In this document: in pieces, positions 43,995-53,221 of the stretch
How positions within the stretch are numbered: position 1 is the stretch's first letter
Layout: each line of letters starts with the position of its first letter
NCBI GenBank assembly: GCA_038121105.1
Contig: JAYONB010000003.1
Span: forward strand, 124,001 to 188,000
Direction of reading: 5' to 3'
DNA: 64,000 nucleotides
Source: CALJDF01 sp038121105
GTDB taxonomy: Bacteria > Pseudomonadota > Alphaproteobacteria > SHVP01
Made by a program: the position numbers and the translations under genes
Notes under the pieces: model-generated
The model's input: the letters and a program-made list of their open reading frames with translations, nothing else
Databases searched by the model: none
What the model was told of the DNA's origin: nothing

Positions 43995-44480
43995 ATGGAG
44001 TTCGAAGCCCCCATTCTGGTCGCCGACGGCGGCAGGGTCCGCAAGGAATGGATCGACTACAACGGCCACATGAACGTGGCCTTTTACGTCTTGGCCTTCG
44101 ATTTGGCGCTGGACGTGGTCTACGAGCGCATGGGTCTGGGCGAGCCCTACCGCGAACGCACCAACCACACGACGTTTTCGCTCGAGGGCCACACCCATTG
44201 GCTGCGCGAGATGCGCTTGGACGAGCCGATGCGCTTCACGACCCGGTTATTGGACTGGGACGCCAAACGGCTGCACTTCTATATGGAGATGTATCGCGGT
44301 CAGGAAGACTATCTGGCTTCGACCTATGAGATGGTCACCATGCACATCAATTTGGCCGAGCGCCGCTCCGCCCCCTTTCCGCAAGACCTGCAAGACGTTT
44401 TCGCCGCGGTGCACGCGTCGCAGAAAGACTTGCCGCCACCGCAATACGCCGGGACGACCATCGGGATCCGCCGCAAATGA
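43995..44480 (+). CDS. thioesterase family protein (hotdog fold)
   Basis: 161 residues. WIDYNGHMNVAFYVLAFDLA near 19-38 is the 4HBT-type active-site segment, and VVYERMGLGEPYRERTNHTTFSLEGHTHWLREMRL is its first long helix and strand. It probably hydrolyses a short-chain or carnitine/betaine-related acyl-CoA, as close hotdog relatives do. Overlaps the following gene by four bases. Confidence 0.88.
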   Translation: MEFEAPILVADGGRVRKEWIDYNGHMNVAFYVLAFDLALDVVYERMGLGEPYRERTNHTTFSLEGHTHWLREMRLDEPMRFTTRLLDWDAKRLHFYMEMYRGQEDYLASTYEMVTMHINLAERRSAPFPQDLQDVFAAVHASQKDLPPPQYAGTTIGIRRK

Positions 44481-45004
44481 CGGCTGCCCGCCTGGTTCGC
44501 CTCGGCCTGCTGGTCATCGGGTTCGGCATCGCGTTTGGAATGGCGCCGCCGCTTGTGTCGACGGCGCATGCCAGCTGCGTGGACCCGGCGCGACCAGGGG
44601 TGGTGTGGCGGCGCTGCGACTTTAGCGGCCGCAACCTAGTGGGCATCGACGTTAGTGGCGGCGCGCTGGCCGGGGCGCGGTTCATGCGCGGCAACCTGGC
44701 CGATGCGACCTTTAGCGGGGCGACTCTGGATCGGGCGAAATTCGTCACCGCAAACCTACAGCGCGCGGATTTCAGCGGGGCCCGCGCGGTGGGCACCGAC
44801 TTCACCAAGGCCGATCTGACCGATGCCTCGTTCGAGGGGGCAGATATCCGCCGGGCGCGGTTCTTCGACGCCATCCTTCGCGGCGCGAATTTTAGCGGTG
44901 CGCGCCTGCAAGGGGCCGATCTGTTGAACGCCGACTTTTCCGGCGCGACATGGACCGACGGCGAGACCGTTTGCGCACCGGAGTCGATCGGGCAATGCAA
45001 GTAA
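44477..45004 (+). CDS. exported pentapeptide-repeat protein
   Basis: 175 residues with a signal peptide (hydrophobic 7-30, likely cut after AHA). The rest is a right-handed beta helix of A(D/N)LxX repeats: CDFSG, ARFMRGNLADATFSGA, AKFVTANLQRADFSGA, TDFTKADLTDASFEGA, ANFSGARLQGADLLNA. The first and last Cys may pair. Such proteins have no uniform function; an export signal makes a gyrase-mimic role unlikely. Confidence 0.9.
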   Translation: MTAARLVRLGLLVIGFGIAFGMAPPLVSTAHASCVDPARPGVVWRRCDFSGRNLVGIDVSGGALAGARFMRGNLADATFSGATLDRAKFVTANLQRADFSGARAVGTDFTKADLTDASFEGADIRRARFFDAILRGANFSGARLQGADLLNADFSGATWTDGETVCAPESIGQCK

Positions 45005-45037
45005 CGCCCAACGCCCAACCGGTGGACGCCTGAGCCC

Positions 45038-46825
45038 ATGACCTCGCGCGAGATCGCCGCACTGGTCCGCGCCCGGTGGCAGAAATTCAGGCATAACGAC
45101 CAAGTCAAACTGTCGATCCTGGCGCTGATTATCGGGGTCGGCGTCGGGTATGGCGCGCTGGGCTTTCGCTTGGGGATCGAGGCGATCCAGAGCCAGACCT
45201 TCGGCTTTGCGCTCCATGACGGATTTCATCTGGTGGCGCAGTTGCCCTGGTGGTTGGTGGTGGCGGTGCCCACGCTAGGCGGGCTGGCGATCGGCTTGTT
45301 CGTCTTCTACCTGATGCCCGAGCGCCGCGCGCACGGCGTGGCCGACGTCATCGAAGCCGGCGCGCGGCACGGGGGGCGCATCGATGCCGCCACCACGATC
45401 AAGGCGGCGGCGCTGTCGCTGGGCTCGCTCGGCGTCGGCGCGTCGGTCGGTCGCGAGGGGCCGGTGATCCATCTCGGCGCGGGACTTGCCTCATGGGCGG
45501 CGCAAAAGCTGCACCTGAACCCGTCATTGGCGCTGACCTTGCTGGGCTGCGGATTGGCCTCGGCGATCGGCGCCTCGTTCAACGCCCCCATCGCGGGCGT
45601 TTTCTTCGCGCTGGAGGTGGTGATTGGGCATTACGCGCTGCACACCTTTGCGCCGATCGTGATCTCGGCGGTCGCCGGGACGGTGATTTCGCGGATTCAC
45701 CTAGGCGCGTTTCCGGCCTTTGTCGTGCCGACCTACGACATCGCGTCGTTCTTCGAGTTTCCGGCGTTCATCTTGCTGGGCTTGGTCTGTGCGGTGGCGG
45801 CCATCTTGTTCATCCGTTCGATGTTTCTGGCAGAGGATGTCATCAATAAGATCGGCTGGCCGATTTGGATCCGGCCGATGATCGGCGGCGCCACGATCGG
45901 CGCGACGGCGATTTTCCTGCCGCATATTTTGGGTGTCGGCTACGCCGCGACGAACGCTGCGCTGCAAGCCACGCTGCCGCTGTGGCTGATGTTGGCACTG
46001 ATCGTGGCGAAGACCGCGACCACGGCGGTCTCGCTGGGCAGCCGGTTCGGCGGCGGGGTGTTTTCGCCCTCGTTGTTCGTGGGCGCGATGGTCGGCGGCT
46101 CGTTCGGAATCATCGCCGGCAGTATTTTCCCCGACCTAGCCGCCTCGCCCGGGTTCTACGCCATGGTCGGGATGGGCGCGGTGGCGGCACCGGTGATCGG
46201 CGCCCCGGTCTCGACCATCCTGATCGTCTTCGAATTGACCGGCGAGTTTTCCGTGGTGATCGCCGCGATGGTGGCGATCACGCTGTCCACGACTATTTCG
46301 CATGCCGTGGTCGGTCGATCGTTGTTCCACGGCATTCTGAAACGCCGCGGCATCTTGATTCGCGCGGGCCGTTTCGAACAGTTGTTGACCGCGACCCATG
46401 TCGGCGACCTGATGACGGATCAATACGAGATCGTCGAGGAAACCGCCCGCGCCAGCGAGATTCGCCATACCATGGAAAACGCGCGGTACGGCGATTTCTT
46501 CGTGGTCGACGCGGATGCGCGGTTGGTCGGCTCGCTCTCCTTTTCCTCGCTCCGAGGGGTGTCGCTCGACGCGGAACTCGATCAGTTGATCAATGCGCGG
46601 GACATCGCCCGGCTCAACCCGCCGATGCTGTGCGCCGGAGACGATCTGGAGGGTGCGCTGAAGTTGATGGAGCACCACCACGAGGACAGTCTGCCGGTGG
46701 TCACCGACCGCGAAAGCCGTACGGTCGTGGGTATCCTGCACCACAAGACCGCGCTGATGGCCTACAACCAAGCCCTGTTGCGGGCGCGCGCCGAAGAACA
46801 CAACGAAGAGTCCCACCGGCCTTAG
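45038..46825 (+). CDS. ClC-family chloride channel/transporter with CBS domains
   Basis: 595 residues: an 18-helix ClC membrane part (about 20-430) and a C-terminal CBS pair (about 455-580). The gating-Glu motif GREGPVIHLGAG near 144-155 is intact, and the second anion-binding segment GGGVFSPSLFVGA is present. In the helix that carries the proton-relay pair of ClC-ec1 (IEEM), this protein reads LEVV, as in channel-type ClCs. The first-site Ser (GSGIP) is replaced (HGVAD). A channel rather than an exchanger is therefore possible; not provable from sequence. Confidence 0.93.
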   Translation: MTSREIAALVRARWQKFRHNDQVKLSILALIIGVGVGYGALGFRLGIEAIQSQTFGFALHDGFHLVAQLPWWLVVAVPTLGGLAIGLFVFYLMPERRAHGVADVIEAGARHGGRIDAATTIKAAALSLGSLGVGASVGREGPVIHLGAGLASWAAQKLHLNPSLALTLLGCGLASAIGASFNAPIAGVFFALEVVIGHYALHTFAPIVISAVAGTVISRIHLGAFPAFVVPTYDIASFFEFPAFILLGLVCAVAAILFIRSMFLAEDVINKIGWPIWIRPMIGGATIGATAIFLPHILGVGYAATNAALQATLPLWLMLALIVAKTATTAVSLGSRFGGGVFSPSLFVGAMVGGSFGIIAGSIFPDLAASPGFYAMVGMGAVAAPVIGAPVSTILIVFELTGEFSVVIAAMVAITLSTTISHAVVGRSLFHGILKRRGILIRAGRFEQLLTATHVGDLMTDQYEIVEETARASEIRHTMENARYGDFFVVDADARLVGSLSFSSLRGVSLDAELDQLINARDIARLNPPMLCAGDDLEGALKLMEHHHEDSLPVVTDRESRTVVGILHHKTALMAYNQALLRARAEEHNEESHRP

Positions 46826-46862
46826 CGAGGTCTCTGGGAGGGCCAGAACGGCTGTGGTATGA

Positions 46863-49220
46863 ATGGCCGGACCGATGTCCGATCCCTTCGACCTTGACGA
46901 TATTCCCTTCGACGACCCGGCGCCCGCGCCACAGCCGGGGGGAATTGCCGCGCGCGCCATGGCCGCCGCGGCCCCGGCAGAACCGCCCTATCTCAAGACC
47001 CTGAACGAGAGCCAAACCGAGGCCGTGGTGACGACCGACGGTCCGGTACTGGTACTGGCCGGTGCCGGGACCGGCAAGACCCGGGTTTTGGTGACGCGGA
47101 TCGCCCATATCTTGAACTTGGGGTTGGCGAAGCCGTGGGAAATTCTGTCGGTGACCTTTACCAATCGCGCGGCGCGCGAAATGAGCGAGCGCGTCGGCGG
47201 CCTGGTCGGCGGTGCGGTGGACGGGATTTGGCTTGGGACGTTCCATTCCATCGGCGTGCGCATCCTGCGCCAGCATGCCGAATTGGTCGGGCTCAAGAAC
47301 AACTTCACGATCATCGACCGCGACGACCAATTGCGCGTTCTCAAGCAACTGTTGCAAGCCGAGAACATCGACGAGAAGCGGTGGCCGGCGCGGGTGCTGG
47401 GCGGGATCATCGATCGGTGGAAAGATCGCGGCTTGACCTGGCAACAGGTGCAGCACGAGGACGCCGGCGAGTTCGCGATGGGCAAGACGACGGCGCTCTA
47501 CCGCGAGTATCAACAGCGCCTCCTGACCCAGAACGCCGCCGACTTCGGCGATTTGCTGTTGCACTGCCTAACCTTGTTCACCGAGCACAAGGATATCCTC
47601 GACATCTATCACCAGCGGTTCCGCTACATCCTGGTGGACGAATACCAAGACACCAACGTGGCGCAGTACCTATGGCTGCGGCTGTTGGCGCAAGGCCAAA
47701 AGAACATCTGTTGCGTGGGCGACGACGATCAATCGATCTACGGGTGGCGCGGCGCCGAGGTGGGTAACATCTTGCGCTACGAAGAAGACTTTCCCGGTGC
47801 GAAGGTGATTCGACTGGAGCGCAACTATCGCTCGACGCCGCACATCCTGGCGGCAGCGTCGGCGCTGATCGCGCATAACGAGGGACGCCTGGGCAAAACG
47901 CTGTGGACCGATGCCACCGAGGGCGAAAAGGTCAGGGTGCGCGGGTTTTGGGACGGCGAAGAAGAAGCGCGGTCGATCGCCGAGGACGTCGAGGACTTGC
48001 AGCGCCACGGCCATAAGTTGGACGAGATCGCGATTTTGGTGCGCGCGGGGTATCAGACACGCGAGTTCGAAGATCGTTTTCTGACCATCGGTGTGCCCTA
48101 TCGGGTGATCGGCGGGCCACGGTTCTACGAACGGCGCGAGATCCGCGACGCCATCGCTTATTTGCGGGTGATCAGCCAGCCCGAGGACGGGATCGCCTTC
48201 GAGCGCATCGTCAACGTGCCCAAGCGCGGGCTCGGCGAGGTGACCATACAGGCGATGCATAAGGTGGCGCGTGCCGGCCAACTGGCCTTGCTCCAAGCGG
48301 CGCAATCGTTGATCGGTACCGACGACCTGCGGGCCCAGGCGCGCACCTCGCTGGGCAACCTGTTGGAAAGCTTCGCGCGCTGGCGGGCCATGAGGGACCA
48401 ACTGCCGTTACCCGAACTGGTCGAGACGGTGCTGGACGAGTCCGGGTATACCGAAATGTGGCAGCGCGACAAGTCGATCGACGCGCCGGGCCGGCTGGAT
48501 AACCTGCGCGAACTGGTGCATTCGGTCGAGGAGTACGAATCGCTGACCGATTTTCTCGATCACGTCAGCCTGGTGATGGATCACGACAACGCACCCGACG
48601 AAGACATGGTCAATATCATGACCCTCCATGCCGCAAAGGGATTGGAATTCGATACGGTCTTTCTGCCGGGCTGGGAAGAAGGTTTGTTTCCCAACCAACG
48701 CTCGCTCGACGAAGGCGGCACCTCGGCGCTGGAAGAGGAACGACGCCTGGCTCATGTCGGGATGACGCGGGCCCGTAAGATGCTGCGTATTTCCTTTGCC
48801 CAGAGCCGACGTACCTTTGCCGAATGGCAAAGCGCCATCCCCTCGCGTTTCATCGACGAACTGCCGGTGGATAACGTCGAGGTCGCGGCCGAGGCGTCGG
48901 TTTGGGGACAGGCCTATGGCCAGGACGACGACGAAACCCACGGAGAACCGGTTGAAAAGCCATGGGACAGCCCCGGCCGGCGCCGCATGCGTCGCCGCAG
49001 CAATCGCGGCGTCACGCGCGACGGGCAATTGATCGAGGCGCGCGCCGAGTTGGTCGATTTCGACGAACGACCCTCGGCCTCGTTCTCGGAGGGCGACCGG
49101 ATCTTCCATCAAAAGTTCGGCTATGGCCGGATCGAATCGATCGACGGCAATCGGCTGGAAATCGAGTTCGACAAGGCGGGTACCAAGAAGGTAATCGACT
49201 CCTTCGTGCGACCCGCATGA
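46863..49220 (+). CDS. uvrD: DNA helicase II, UvrD/PcrA type
   Basis: 3'-5' SF1 helicase for nucleotide excision and mismatch repair. 785 residues. Walker A GAGTGKT at 67-73, VTFTNRAAREM, DEYQDTN, VGDDDQSIYGWRGAE, and GLEFDTVFLPGWEEGLFPNQRS are motifs I-VI. The C-terminal tail ends with FGYGRIESIDGNRLEIEFD, the UvrD/PcrA Tudor-like domain. A second ATG at 46875 would give MSDPFDLDD and is equally likely. The Ala/Pro-rich N-terminus is an extension. Confidence 0.96.
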   Translation: MAGPMSDPFDLDDIPFDDPAPAPQPGGIAARAMAAAAPAEPPYLKTLNESQTEAVVTTDGPVLVLAGAGTGKTRVLVTRIAHILNLGLAKPWEILSVTFTNRAAREMSERVGGLVGGAVDGIWLGTFHSIGVRILRQHAELVGLKNNFTIIDRDDQLRVLKQLLQAENIDEKRWPARVLGGIIDRWKDRGLTWQQVQHEDAGEFAMGKTTALYREYQQRLLTQNAADFGDLLLHCLTLFTEHKDILDIYHQRFRYILVDEYQDTNVAQYLWLRLLAQGQKNICCVGDDDQSIYGWRGAEVGNILRYEEDFPGAKVIRLERNYRSTPHILAAASALIAHNEGRLGKTLWTDATEGEKVRVRGFWDGEEEARSIAEDVEDLQRHGHKLDEIAILVRAGYQTREFEDRFLTIGVPYRVIGGPRFYERREIRDAIAYLRVISQPEDGIAFERIVNVPKRGLGEVTIQAMHKVARAGQLALLQAAQSLIGTDDLRAQARTSLGNLLESFARWRAMRDQLPLPELVETVLDESGYTEMWQRDKSIDAPGRLDNLRELVHSVEEYESLTDFLDHVSLVMDHDNAPDEDMVNIMTLHAAKGLEFDTVFLPGWEEGLFPNQRSLDEGGTSALEEERRLAHVGMTRARKMLRISFAQSRRTFAEWQSAIPSRFIDELPVDNVEVAAEASVWGQAYGQDDDETHGEPVEKPWDSPGRRRMRRRSNRGVTRDGQLIEARAELVDFDERPSASFSEGDRIFHQKFGYGRIESIDGNRLEIEFDKAGTKKVIDSFVRPA

Positions 49221-49241
49221 TCTCCTGTCCGTTTTAGCCTG

Positions 49242-50114
49242 ATGTCCACCTGGGAAACGTCGGTGCCGACCGAGGCGGCACGCTGCGCCGCCGTAGAGGC
49301 GGTGCTGGAGGAGATCTTCGGCGACATGCTGCTCGCGCTGAGCCGGTTCGAAGACGGCAAGGCCTGGCGGCTAACCGCCCTTACCGCCAGCGAGCCCGAC
49401 GACGACCTGCTGGACCGCCTGCGCCTGACGCTGCAAAGCGACGAAACGGTGGTCGGGCCGGCCAAGGTGCCGGAGATCGATTGGGTCGAAAAATTGCAAC
49501 GCGATATGCCGCCGATCACGGCCGGGCGGTTTTGGGTGCGCGGCAGTCACGTCGAGACGACCGCCCCGCCGGCCACCATCCCGATCCTCGTCGATGCCGC
49601 GCTGGCGTTCGGCACGGGCCATCACGAATCGACCGAAGGATGTCTATTGATGTTGGACCGTCTGGGCCGGCACCTGCGCCCCCGCCGCACATTGGATATC
49701 GGGACCGGGACCGGCATTCTTGCGGTCGCTGCGGCGAAGGTGTGGCGCAAACCGGTGCTCGCGACCGATATCGACGCCGACGCCGTGCGGGTGGCTCGGC
49801 ACGTGGTAGAGGCCAATCAAGTATCGACTTGGGTGCGCTGCGCCCGGGCGCGCGGGACCGAGGGCCGGGCCACCGCGGCCGCCGGACCGTTCGATCTCAT
49901 CATCGCCAATATTCTGGCGAGACCCCTGGCCGCCCTTGCGCCGGATGTCGCGCGACACGCGGCACCGGGGGCGTGGATCATACTGTCGGGCATTTTGACC
50001 ACGCAGGCAGCGCAGGTTGCGGCGGCCTATCGCGCCGCCGGCCTTTACCGGACCGACGCCATCATCTTGGGCGACTGGATCACCCTCGCCTTTCGCCGCA
50101 CGACGCGCCCTTAG
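49242..50114 (+). CDS. prmA: 50S ribosomal protein L11 methyltransferase
   Basis: Trimethylates ribosomal protein L11. 290 residues with an N-terminal substrate-recognition domain, then GTGHHESTEGCLLMLD near 126-141, LDIGTGTGILAVAAAKV near 151-167 (SAM loop) and DLIIANILARPL near 211-222 (N-x-L-A active-site motif). Starts 21 bases after uvrD; no good ribosome site is visible. Confidence 0.94.
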   Translation: MSTWETSVPTEAARCAAVEAVLEEIFGDMLLALSRFEDGKAWRLTALTASEPDDDLLDRLRLTLQSDETVVGPAKVPEIDWVEKLQRDMPPITAGRFWVRGSHVETTAPPATIPILVDAALAFGTGHHESTEGCLLMLDRLGRHLRPRRTLDIGTGTGILAVAAAKVWRKPVLATDIDADAVRVARHVVEANQVSTWVRCARARGTEGRATAAAGPFDLIIANILARPLAALAPDVARHAAPGAWIILSGILTTQAAQVAAAYRAAGLYRTDAIILGDWITLAFRRTTRP

Positions 50115-50347
50115 TGGCGCGAGCAGGCCGCCATGCCGGGAAAGCCGTCGTCGCTCGGCGCCGCCGTGAAGATGCTCCGACGTACGCCGATGTCATCCAA
50201 CGTGTGTGCGTCGATTGCGGAGAACGCGAGAAAGCGACGGAAACGCCGTCGGCTGCCCCGCAACAGGCGTAACGGTGCGCCCGGCAAACGCGCAACATCT
50301 GCCAGCCAATTTTTTTGGTTAGCGGCAGCGGCTTGATCGCGTGTCAT
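50111..50347 (-). CDS. DUF1127-like small protein
   Basis: 78 residues from the ATG at 50347, with a GGGAAC ribosome site. The end AFSAIDAHTLDDIGVRRSIF has the DUF1127 pattern (Leu-rich helix, then Asp-Ile-Gly-x-Arg). The preceding Arg-rich helix RLLRGSRRRFRRFL is longer than usual. Small DUF1127 proteins bind RNA or affect phosphate and carbon regulation in some alphaproteobacteria. Overlaps the prmA end by four bases. Confidence 0.7.
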   Translation of the reverse strand: MTRDQAAAANQKNWLADVARLPGAPLRLLRGSRRRFRRFLAFSAIDAHTLDDIGVRRSIFTAAPSDDGFPGMAACSRH

Positions 50348-50466
50348 GGTGGTTGTTCCCTTGATGAATCGTTCGACTGCTCTTGGACTCAATGTTGGGA
50401 CGTTCGTGACGGGTTCAATGCGTGGCGCAACCCATCGCACAGATGTGAGCGATCGGTTTCGAATCA

Positions 50467-50494
50467 AAACCGCCGACCCAAGGGCCGGCGGTTT
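50467..50494 (-). terminator. terminator of the upstream DUF1127 gene
   Basis: AAACCGCCG (50467-50475) and CGGCGGTTT (50486-50494) pair perfectly over nine bases with a 10-base loop. On the minus strand the stem ends in TTTT. It lies 25 bases after the stop of the DUF1127 gene at 50519. Confidence 0.75.
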
Positions 50495-50518
50495 CATCAC
50501 GTTCCGGTTGACGCAGGG

Positions 50519-50803
50519 TTATGCGACGTTACGGGGGCGGTTTTCGTTGGCCGGCACCCCGACGTTGCCGACAAAGCGGTCAAGCCCGACATCGACCAGG
50601 GTGTGCCGGTCGAGCGTGTTGATGGCTTGCAGCGCCTCGCGGCGGGCCTGGGCGGCCCGAACGGCGGCGACAGCGGCAGCGATCCGCCGGCCGGCGGCCT
50701 GGATCAGGGAAACAAGGTATTGGGTACGCAGCGCCCGCGCCGTTGCGACGATTTGCTCGGCGGTCTCCCCACTGGGGTTGCGTTGGGCGGTACTGATGGT
50801 CAC
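50519..50803 (-). CDS. DUF1127 domain protein
   Basis: 94 residues starting with a GTG at 50803, with GGAG eight bases before it. The C-terminal half REALQAINTLDRHTLVDVGL is a typical DUF1127 helix, and a long Ala/Arg-rich helix (about 18-58) precedes it. The protein is basic and small. It has its own terminator and lies 171 bases from the second DUF1127 gene in the same direction, so they are separate units. Confidence 0.85.
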   Translation of the reverse strand: MTISTAQRNPSGETAEQIVATARALRTQYLVSLIQAAGRRIAAAVAAVRAAQARREALQAINTLDRHTLVDVGLDRFVGNVGVPANENRPRNVA

Positions 50804-50963
50804 TTTCGTTACTCCAAACTAAACAGGTTGATTGTTGACAAGCTATGTTTCGATGCGGGAGCGGAATTTCAATGCTTTTGCAGGTATTTAGAAGCGCTGA
50901 TGTTGCAATGCTGCGATGCAGAAAGCGCATGGCCAACGATCCGCACGTAGGCATAATGGCGCG

Positions 50964-52763
50964 ATGAGCGATCTTCATGCGGCGCGGTTGGCGGCTTTGC
51001 GCGCCGAGTTGACCCGACAAAAACTGGACGGCTTCCTGGTGCCCCTGCAGGACGAGCACCAGGGAGAGTGGATTCCCCCCCATGCCCAACGCTTGGCTTG
51101 GCTGACGGGGTTCACCGGCTCGGCCGGCGTCGCGATCGTGCTTTCCGACCAGGCGGCGATATTCGTCGACGGGCGTTACACCTTGCAGGTCCGCCAGCAG
51201 GTCGATGTCGCGGCCTTCGTCCCGCACCATTTGATGGACGATCCGCCCACGGCGTGGATCGCCGCGCACCTCGGCAAGCGACGACTGGGCTACGATCCGT
51301 GGTTGCACACCCCCACCGACGTCGAACGCTTCGACAAGGCATGTACCGAGGCAGGCGCCACATTGGTCGCCTGCGAAGCCAATCCGCTGGACGCGGTGTG
51401 GCCCGACCGCCCGGCCCCACCCAGCCAGCCGGCGAGGGCTTACGATACGCGCTATGCTGGCGAGACCTCCGCCTCGAAACGCGAGCGGGTCGCGCGCGCC
51501 TTGAGCGACACCAAGGTTGACGCCGCGGTCATCACCGCACCGGACTCGATCGCGTGGCTGCTCAACATTCGCGGCGCCGATTTGGAATACACCCCGGTGA
51601 CCTTGTCGTTTGCCATGATCCATGCCGACGGGCGGGTCGACTGGTTTGTCGATCTCGACAAGGTCGATGACGACCTAAGGGCCCACTTGGGCAACGAGGT
51701 GATCGTGATGCCGCCGGGCGAGCTGGGCCCTGCCCTATCGTTCTTGGGGGCCCATCATCGGCGAGTTCAAATCGATCCGTCGAGCACGGCAAGCTGGATC
51801 GACACGACGTTGCGCACCGCCGGCGCCGAGGTGTCGCGCGCACCCGATCCCTGCGCGCTGCCCAAGGCGTGCAAAAACGAGGTCGAGATTGCCGGGATGC
51901 GCGCGGCCCACGTGCGCGACGGGGCCGCATTGACCCGCTTCCTGGCGTGGCTGCCGGGTGCCGTCGCCCAGGGCGGGGTGACCGAGGTGACCGCCGCCGA
52001 CCGCCTGGAGGCGTTTCGCCGCGAAGACGCGTTGCTGACCGGATTGAGCTTTCCGACCATTGCCGGCGCCGGGGCGAACGGCGCGATCGTGCATTACCGG
52101 GCGATGCCGGAGACGGCGGCCACGCTTGCCGAGGGCATGTTGTTCTTGGTCGATTCCGGGGCGCAGTACACAGACGGCACCACCGACGTGACCCGCACCA
52201 TTGCGTTGGGCACCCCGAGCGACGAACAGCGCGACCGGTTCACCCGAGTCTTGAAGGGACACATTGCGTTGGCGACTGCAACGTTCGTCGAGGGCACCAG
52301 CGGGAGCCAGATCGACATTCTGGCGCGTGCGCCGCTGTGGGCGGCGGGATTGGATTTCGACCACGGCACCGGCCATGGGGTCGGGGCGTACTTGAACGTG
52401 CACGAAGGGCCTCACCGGATCTCCAAAATGCCGAACCGCGAAGCGTTGCGGCCGGGCATGATCGTCTCCAACGAACCGGGCTACTACAAGGAAGACGGCT
52501 ACGGGATTCGCATCGAAAACCTGGTGGCGGTCCGCGAGGCGGTGGCGATCGAGGGCCAGGAGCGCACGCGGCTGGAATTCGAAACCCTGACCTTGGCGCC
52601 GATCGACCGCGCGCTGATCGAGCCGTCGATCATGAACGTCGATGAGTTGGCCTGGCTCAACGCCTACCATGCACGCGTGCGCGAGACGCTGTCGCCGCGG
52701 GTCGACGACGCCACGGCGTTGTGGTTGAAGGAGGCGACCGCCCCCATCGGTGCATCGCAATGA
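50964..52763 (+). CDS. aminopeptidase P family protein (long form)
   Basis: Removes an N-terminal residue before proline; M24 metallopeptidase. 599 residues from the ATG at 50964. It has two creatinase-like N-terminal domains and a C-terminal pita-bread domain with all five metal ligands: Asp in VDSGAQYTDG and TTDVTRTIALG, His in HGTGHGVGAYLNVHEGP, Glu in SNEPGYYKEDG and LEFETLTLAP. This three-domain form is longer than E. coli PepP and resembles eukaryotic XPNPEP1. The next gene overlaps its stop (ATGA). Confidence 0.95.
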   Translation: MSDLHAARLAALRAELTRQKLDGFLVPLQDEHQGEWIPPHAQRLAWLTGFTGSAGVAIVLSDQAAIFVDGRYTLQVRQQVDVAAFVPHHLMDDPPTAWIAAHLGKRRLGYDPWLHTPTDVERFDKACTEAGATLVACEANPLDAVWPDRPAPPSQPARAYDTRYAGETSASKRERVARALSDTKVDAAVITAPDSIAWLLNIRGADLEYTPVTLSFAMIHADGRVDWFVDLDKVDDDLRAHLGNEVIVMPPGELGPALSFLGAHHRRVQIDPSSTASWIDTTLRTAGAEVSRAPDPCALPKACKNEVEIAGMRAAHVRDGAALTRFLAWLPGAVAQGGVTEVTAADRLEAFRREDALLTGLSFPTIAGAGANGAIVHYRAMPETAATLAEGMLFLVDSGAQYTDGTTDVTRTIALGTPSDEQRDRFTRVLKGHIALATATFVEGTSGSQIDILARAPLWAAGLDFDHGTGHGVGAYLNVHEGPHRISKMPNREALRPGMIVSNEPGYYKEDGYGIRIENLVAVREAVAIEGQERTRLEFETLTLAPIDRALIEPSIMNVDELAWLNAYHARVRETLSPRVDDATALWLKEATAPIGASQ

Positions 52764-53221
52764 GCCTAGAAACCGAAGTCACCGCCGTTATCGAGGCGCT
52801 AGAAGCGGCCTGGAAGGCGCACGACTTCGGGGCTGTCAAAGCATTGTGGGATACCGACGATCCGCAACCGATCTACATCGCCGAGGAGGCGGAAAAGCCT
52901 TTCACGAGCTGGGCCGAAATCGACCGCTATTGGACGCATACCGCGGGGGTGCTGGTGCGGGTGTCGCACCGCACGTCCAACCGGCTCATCAAAGCGGCCA
53001 GCCCCGATATCGCGATCGTCCTGTACGACATGCATTGGAATGCCGAGGTGGCGCCCGGTGGATTGTTCGGCGGCGAGATGATGGCGGGCGACAACCGCGT
53101 CAGCATCATGCTGCGCCGCAAGCCCGAGGGCTGGCGCATCTTTCACTATGTCGAAGCGCCGGTCGCCGGGATGGTGCAAATGCGCCAGGCGATGCGGGCG
53201 CTCGTCGATCCCGACTTCTAG
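52760..53221 (+). CDS. NTF2-like (SnoaL/DUF4440-type) protein
   Basis: 153 residues. VTAVIEALEAAWKAHDFGAV at 8-27 is the first helix of the NTF2 cone fold, followed by strands KPFTSWAEIDRYW and IVLYDMHWNAEVAPGG. Members bind or isomerise small ligands; no catalytic residue is evident. The ATG overlaps the aminopeptidase stop, so they are translated together. Convergent with ligA, overlapping by four bases. Confidence 0.8.
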   Translation: MSLETEVTAVIEALEAAWKAHDFGAVKALWDTDDPQPIYIAEEAEKPFTSWAEIDRYWTHTAGVLVRVSHRTSNRLIKAASPDIAIVLYDMHWNAEVAPGGLFGGEMMAGDNRVSIMLRRKPEGWRIFHYVEAPVAGMVQMRQAMRALVDPDF

